Origin: Natrarchaeobius oligotrophus
Lineage (GTDB): Archaea > Halobacteriota > Halobacteria > Halobacteriales > Natrialbaceae
Direction of reading: 5' to 3'
DNA: 64,000 nt
Assembly: GCF_003841465.1 (NCBI RefSeq)
Contig: NZ_REFZ01000006.1
Span: 186,001 to 250,000 of the forward strand
The translations under genes were made by a program, and so were the position numbers. Positions 61,618 through 64,000 of this stretch are shown here, piece by piece. Position 1 is the first letter of the stretch, and each line of letters begins with the position of its first letter. Under the pieces are notes generated by a model that was not told the DNA's origin, did no database searches, and saw only the letters and a list, made by a program, of their open reading frames with translations.

Positions 61618-62637
61618 TTATCCCTGGTTGGATGCGGTGGAGACGTACCGAACCTCGGGATCGAGGCGCGGCTGGTCTCCGGGTCGGATCGCCGGGCGAA
61701 AGCGCACGAGGCGCTTCTGTGGCCCGGGGAGCGAGCCCTTGATCAACGCGTGCGGTCCGTCGACTTCGCCGTAGTTGACGAAGCCGCCGTCGACCGTCGC
61801 GTCCGCGCCGTCGCCGATGTCGACGAGGCGCTTGTTCAGTTCGGTTCGCTGGTGGTAGCCGGTCTGACCCTGCTGTGGAACCGTTGAGCGAACGCGCGAC
61901 GGGTTCCACGGACCGAGGTTCCCGATGCGGCGGCGCCATCCCTGCCGGGCGTGTTTGCCCTTGCGCTTCTGGACGCCCCATCGCTTGACGGGACCCTGGG
62001 TTCCTTTCCCCTTCGTGACGCCGCTCGCGTCGACGTACTCGCCGGCGCGGAACACGTCGTTCATCGTGTGCTCGCCGCCGTCGGCGAGCAACTCGAGTGC
62101 GAAGTCGACGCGGTCGGCGACGGAGCCGCCGCCGACGCGCGTCTCCATCACGTCCGGTTTCTTCTTCGGAACCGAGGGAACGGATCCGGGAACCGTGTGC
62201 GTGATGACGCGCACGTCGTCGACGCGACCCTCCTCGAGGAGGCCCCGAAGTTCGTCTTCGGCGGCGTCGGCGTCGTAGTCGTCACCGGGGGTGTCGAGGA
62301 CGCGATCGAGTTCGGAAACGAACTCGTCGGTCCAGACCTCGGTGACCGGCTTCATACCGTAGGGCGTTTCTTCGTACGCTCGCAGTGCAACGGCGCGCAT
62401 CGCCGGCGTCTCCACGATCGTCACGGGGACGGTCTCTTCCATCCCCTCGGTCGGCGAGTTCGCTTGATCGTCGACCATGACGACGTGGGTCATGCCGGCC
62501 TTATAGCCCGCGAAGCCCTGAAGCGTCGGCTGTCCGTCGTCGTTCGGCCACGAGTTGAAGCGCGGGACCTCGCTGGTCGCACGCTGTCGTGGGCCGAACC
62601 CGAGTGAGCCTTTGCGTGGTGCGTTTTTTTGTGGCAT
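61618..62637 (-). CDS. rpl3: Large-subunit ribosomal protein uL3
   Basis: The 339-residue archaeal form begins MPQKNAPRKGSLGFGPRQRATSEVPRFNSW and continues LQGFAGYKAGMTHVVMVDD. VTKGKGTQGPVKRWGVQKRKGKHARQGWRRRIGNLGPWNPSRVRSTVPQQGQTGYHQRTELNK is the extension near the peptidyl transferase centre. It is the first ribosomal protein gene of the operon, 4 bases after the methyltransferase gene. Confidence 0.96.
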   Translation of the reverse strand: MPQKNAPRKGSLGFGPRQRATSEVPRFNSWPNDDGQPTLQGFAGYKAGMTHVVMVDDQANSPTEGMEETVPVTIVETPAMRAVALRAYEETPYGMKPVTEVWTDEFVSELDRVLDTPGDDYDADAAEDELRGLLEEGRVDDVRVITHTVPGSVPSVPKKKPDVMETRVGGGSVADRVDFALELLADGGEHTMNDVFRAGEYVDASGVTKGKGTQGPVKRWGVQKRKGKHARQGWRRRIGNLGPWNPSRVRSTVPQQGQTGYHQRTELNKRLVDIGDGADATVDGGFVNYGEVDGPHALIKGSLPGPQKRLVRFRPAIRPGDQPRLDPEVRYVSTASNQG

Positions 62638-62641
62638 TCTA

Positions 62642-63511
62642 TCACGCTCTCAGTGAGAGGGGCGCGAGCGTCGCGAACAGAGCCTCCTCCGTTCGCACGA
62701 CCTCGCTCCCCTGATCCGGAATCGTGTTCAGCCAGAGGTCGAACCCCGGATCGCTGGGTTCGACTTCGTCACCGGTCCCGTCCGTCGAATCCGACGGGGC
62801 GAGAGCCGGTGCCTCGATTCCGAGGATGTCCGGCAACCCTCTCTCGGGCGCGCCGAAGGCGACGGTCATCCCGTCCCGTTCGACGCGTCCGGCCAGCGTC
62901 TCGAGCCTCCCGACGGTGAGTTCCTCACCGAATCGGGAAGCCGCGATGCGAACGCCGGCGTCCTCACGGCCGAGTGCTGCCGAAAGGTCCGTCCGCTCGA
63001 CTGACAGCCCCGGAAGGGGCTCGTCTGCGAGTTTCGCCCGGACCGGTCGTCGCGAAGAGATCCTGACTGTCACGCGCTCTCCCTCGACGACCTCCATGTT
63101 CGGAGGCACGTTGAGCGAGATCGGGTGTTGCAAGCCGCAATTGACCCGGACGCGTTGATCAGGTCCGACCTCGGTCACGATCCCTTGTCTTGACGACCCC
63201 GAACCGTTCGATTCGGAGCCGGTCTGCGACGCGGCGCGGAGCGGCGGCAGGATGCCCGCGTACTCCAGTTCGTCCCGCATCCCCCATACCTCGTTTCTGA
63301 GGTACGGTGGCGTTGCGGCGTACCGCAAGACGGTGCGAACGAACCCGCCGTCGAACCGTCCGTCCTCGCCGTCCCGATCGGGATAGACGAGCAGACGGTC
63401 GACCCGGAAGACGGTCGCCGCGCGGGCGACGTAACCGAGTTTGCGAGTGGCCTCGCGTTTGTCCTCGGCTTCCCGGGTCAGTGACGACGGAACGAGTACG
63501 CTGACGGTCAT
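62642..63511 (-). CDS. SPOUT-class putative RNA methyltransferase (DUF171/Methyltrn_RNA_3)
   Basis: The 289-residue protein begins MTVSVLVPSSLTREAEDKREATRKLGYVARAATVFRVDRLLVYPDRDG, then YLRNEVWGMRDELEYAGILPPLRA. An inserted OB-like domain follows (RQGIVTEVGPDQRVRVNCGLQHPISL), with MTVAFGAPERGLPDILG and the knot-like LWLNTIPDQGSEVVRTEEALFATLAPL. This is the archaeal/eukaryotic DUF171 (SPOUT) family, predicted to methylate uridine in rRNA. It is the promoter-proximal gene of the ribosomal operon in haloarchaea. Confidence 0.88.
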   Translation of the reverse strand: MTVSVLVPSSLTREAEDKREATRKLGYVARAATVFRVDRLLVYPDRDGEDGRFDGGFVRTVLRYAATPPYLRNEVWGMRDELEYAGILPPLRAASQTGSESNGSGSSRQGIVTEVGPDQRVRVNCGLQHPISLNVPPNMEVVEGERVTVRISSRRPVRAKLADEPLPGLSVERTDLSAALGREDAGVRIAASRFGEELTVGRLETLAGRVERDGMTVAFGAPERGLPDILGIEAPALAPSDSTDGTGDEVEPSDPGFDLWLNTIPDQGSEVVRTEEALFATLAPLSLRA

Positions 63512-63567
63512 GCCGAAACGCTTCGGCGCCGCGTCACTAGACTGTAGCGATCTGTTGCGGACATGGT

Positions 63568-63576
63568 CTTAAAAGG
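63568..63576 (-). promoter_or_regulatory. TATA-like box of the ribosomal-protein operon
   Basis: On the minus strand the element reads ccttttaag. It predicts transcription from about 63545 and a leader of roughly 35 bases before the methyltransferase ATG at 63511. It is the only good candidate in the 295-base spacer on this strand. Confidence 0.5.
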
Positions 63577-63767
63577 ATAGCGGATTCGATTGCGGCTGTG
63601 AACCCCTCACACCCCCAAATTCGTGCGCACTGGACACACAGTCACGTCACCCGACCCGTCGATACGCCAACGGCTCGAGTCCGGGCCGAACGACGGGGCT
63701 CGCGGACGGTTCTCCCGTTGACCCGCTTCCGTGTGCCGGCCTGTCGAAGTTGGCCCGATTCGCAACC

Positions 63768-63775
63768 CTTATACG
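63768..63775 (+). promoter_or_regulatory. TATA box of tRNA-Gly
   Basis: The element ccttatac is centred about 27 bases before a predicted start near 63799, eight bases upstream of the mature tRNA 5' end at 63807. Confidence 0.55.
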
Positions 63776-63806
63776 TCCCTCCGGGAGTAGATAGAAGTGC
63801 AACAGG

Positions 63807-63877
63807 GCGCTGGTAGTGTAGTGGTATCACGTGACCTTGCCATGGTCACAACCTGGGTTCAAATCCCAGCCAGCGCA
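63807..63877 (+). tRNA. tRNA-Gly (anticodon GCC)
   Basis: The 71-base cloverleaf has acceptor arms GCGCTGG/CCAGCGC with discriminator A. The anticodon arm is TGACC-TTGCCAT-GGTCA, giving anticodon GCC. The T-arm is CTGGG-TTCAAAT-CCCAG. No encoded CCA and no intron. Confidence 0.95.
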
Positions 63878-63928
63878 TTTTCACTGACCAACACCGACGA
63901 GCGAAGCGAGTCGCGTGGTCAGTGAAAA
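63878..63928 (+). terminator. 13-bp hairpin immediately after tRNA-Gly
   Basis: Perfect arms ttttcactgacca (63878-63890) and tggtcagtgaaaa (63916-63928) enclose a 25-base loop. The structure begins on the base after the discriminator. It starts with a T4 run, so it could end tRNA transcription or be part of an insertion boundary. Confidence 0.5.
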
Positions 63929-64000
63929 TCGAATCTGGGATTTGAACGAGAGAAGTCGCAGCCAGCGAGGGATTTCCGATCCCTCGAGCAGTCGGCGCTT

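Overview
The window is a high-GC piece of a haloarchaeal chromosome. Proteins are strongly acidic, intergenic regions carry archaeal TATA boxes, and many genes look leaderless. The long archaeal ribosomal-protein cluster, Ahb-type heme genes, PccX, haloarchaeal RPA operon and Tat lipoprotein all fit Halobacteria. A Natrialbales-type genus such as Haloterrigena or Natrinema is plausible, but this is inferred from family knowledge only.

Layout. 1-9.1 kb: a cut-off gene, an MTH865-like protein, an RHH regulator, two cobalamin genes (cbiP and the cobalamin adenosyltransferase) flanking an ABC exporter, a winged-helix regulator, msrA and arfC. 9.2-13.1 kb: rpa1, rpap1 and a calcineurin-like phosphoesterase, the single-strand DNA-binding operon. 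13.2-18.8 kb: a complete branched-chain amino acid (Liv) ABC importer, with its binding protein convergent to the livHMGF operon. 19-23 kb: propionyl-CoA carboxylase pccB-pccX-pccA. Together with Liv this could route branched-chain amino acids to propionyl-CoA and methylmalonyl-CoA. 23.4-26.3 kb: two radical SAM/SPASM proteins around a small Htur_1727-family partner; one is AhbC of the siroheme-dependent heme pathway. 26.4-29.8 kb: type II NADH dehydrogenase, a hexapeptide acyltransferase, an Nmad3-like protein, a small membrane protein and a zinc-finger microprotein.

29.8-34.5 kb is the accessory part: three type IV pilins with AT-rich promoters (two with unusually long leaders), a non-coding stretch, a truncated tyrosine integrase and a VapBC-like RHH/PIN pair. 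A tRNA-Pro(GGG) follows.

34.7-41.2 kb: cbf5, cmk, a DUF106 (EMC3/YidC-like) protein and adk. These normally travel behind secY, but here a 922-residue pilin-like surface protein sits between DUF106 and adk. 41.3-48.3 kb: two small haloarchaeal proteins, the aa3-type cytochrome oxidase genes coxB and coxAC (I+III fusion), a secreted subtilase on the opposite strand, and a subunit IV-like gene. 48.9-63.5 kb (minus strand): the S10/spc cluster running from a SPOUT methyltransferase and rpl3 to rpl15 and secY, including rnp1 (RNase P Rpp29). The window ends with tRNA-Gly(GCC), followed by a hairpin and an inverted copy of its T-arm.

No rRNA, CRISPR array or intact transposon was seen. The locus most worth follow-up is the radical SAM/Htur_1727 cluster. 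Next are the pilin cluster with the integrase remnant and the large pilin-like surface protein.
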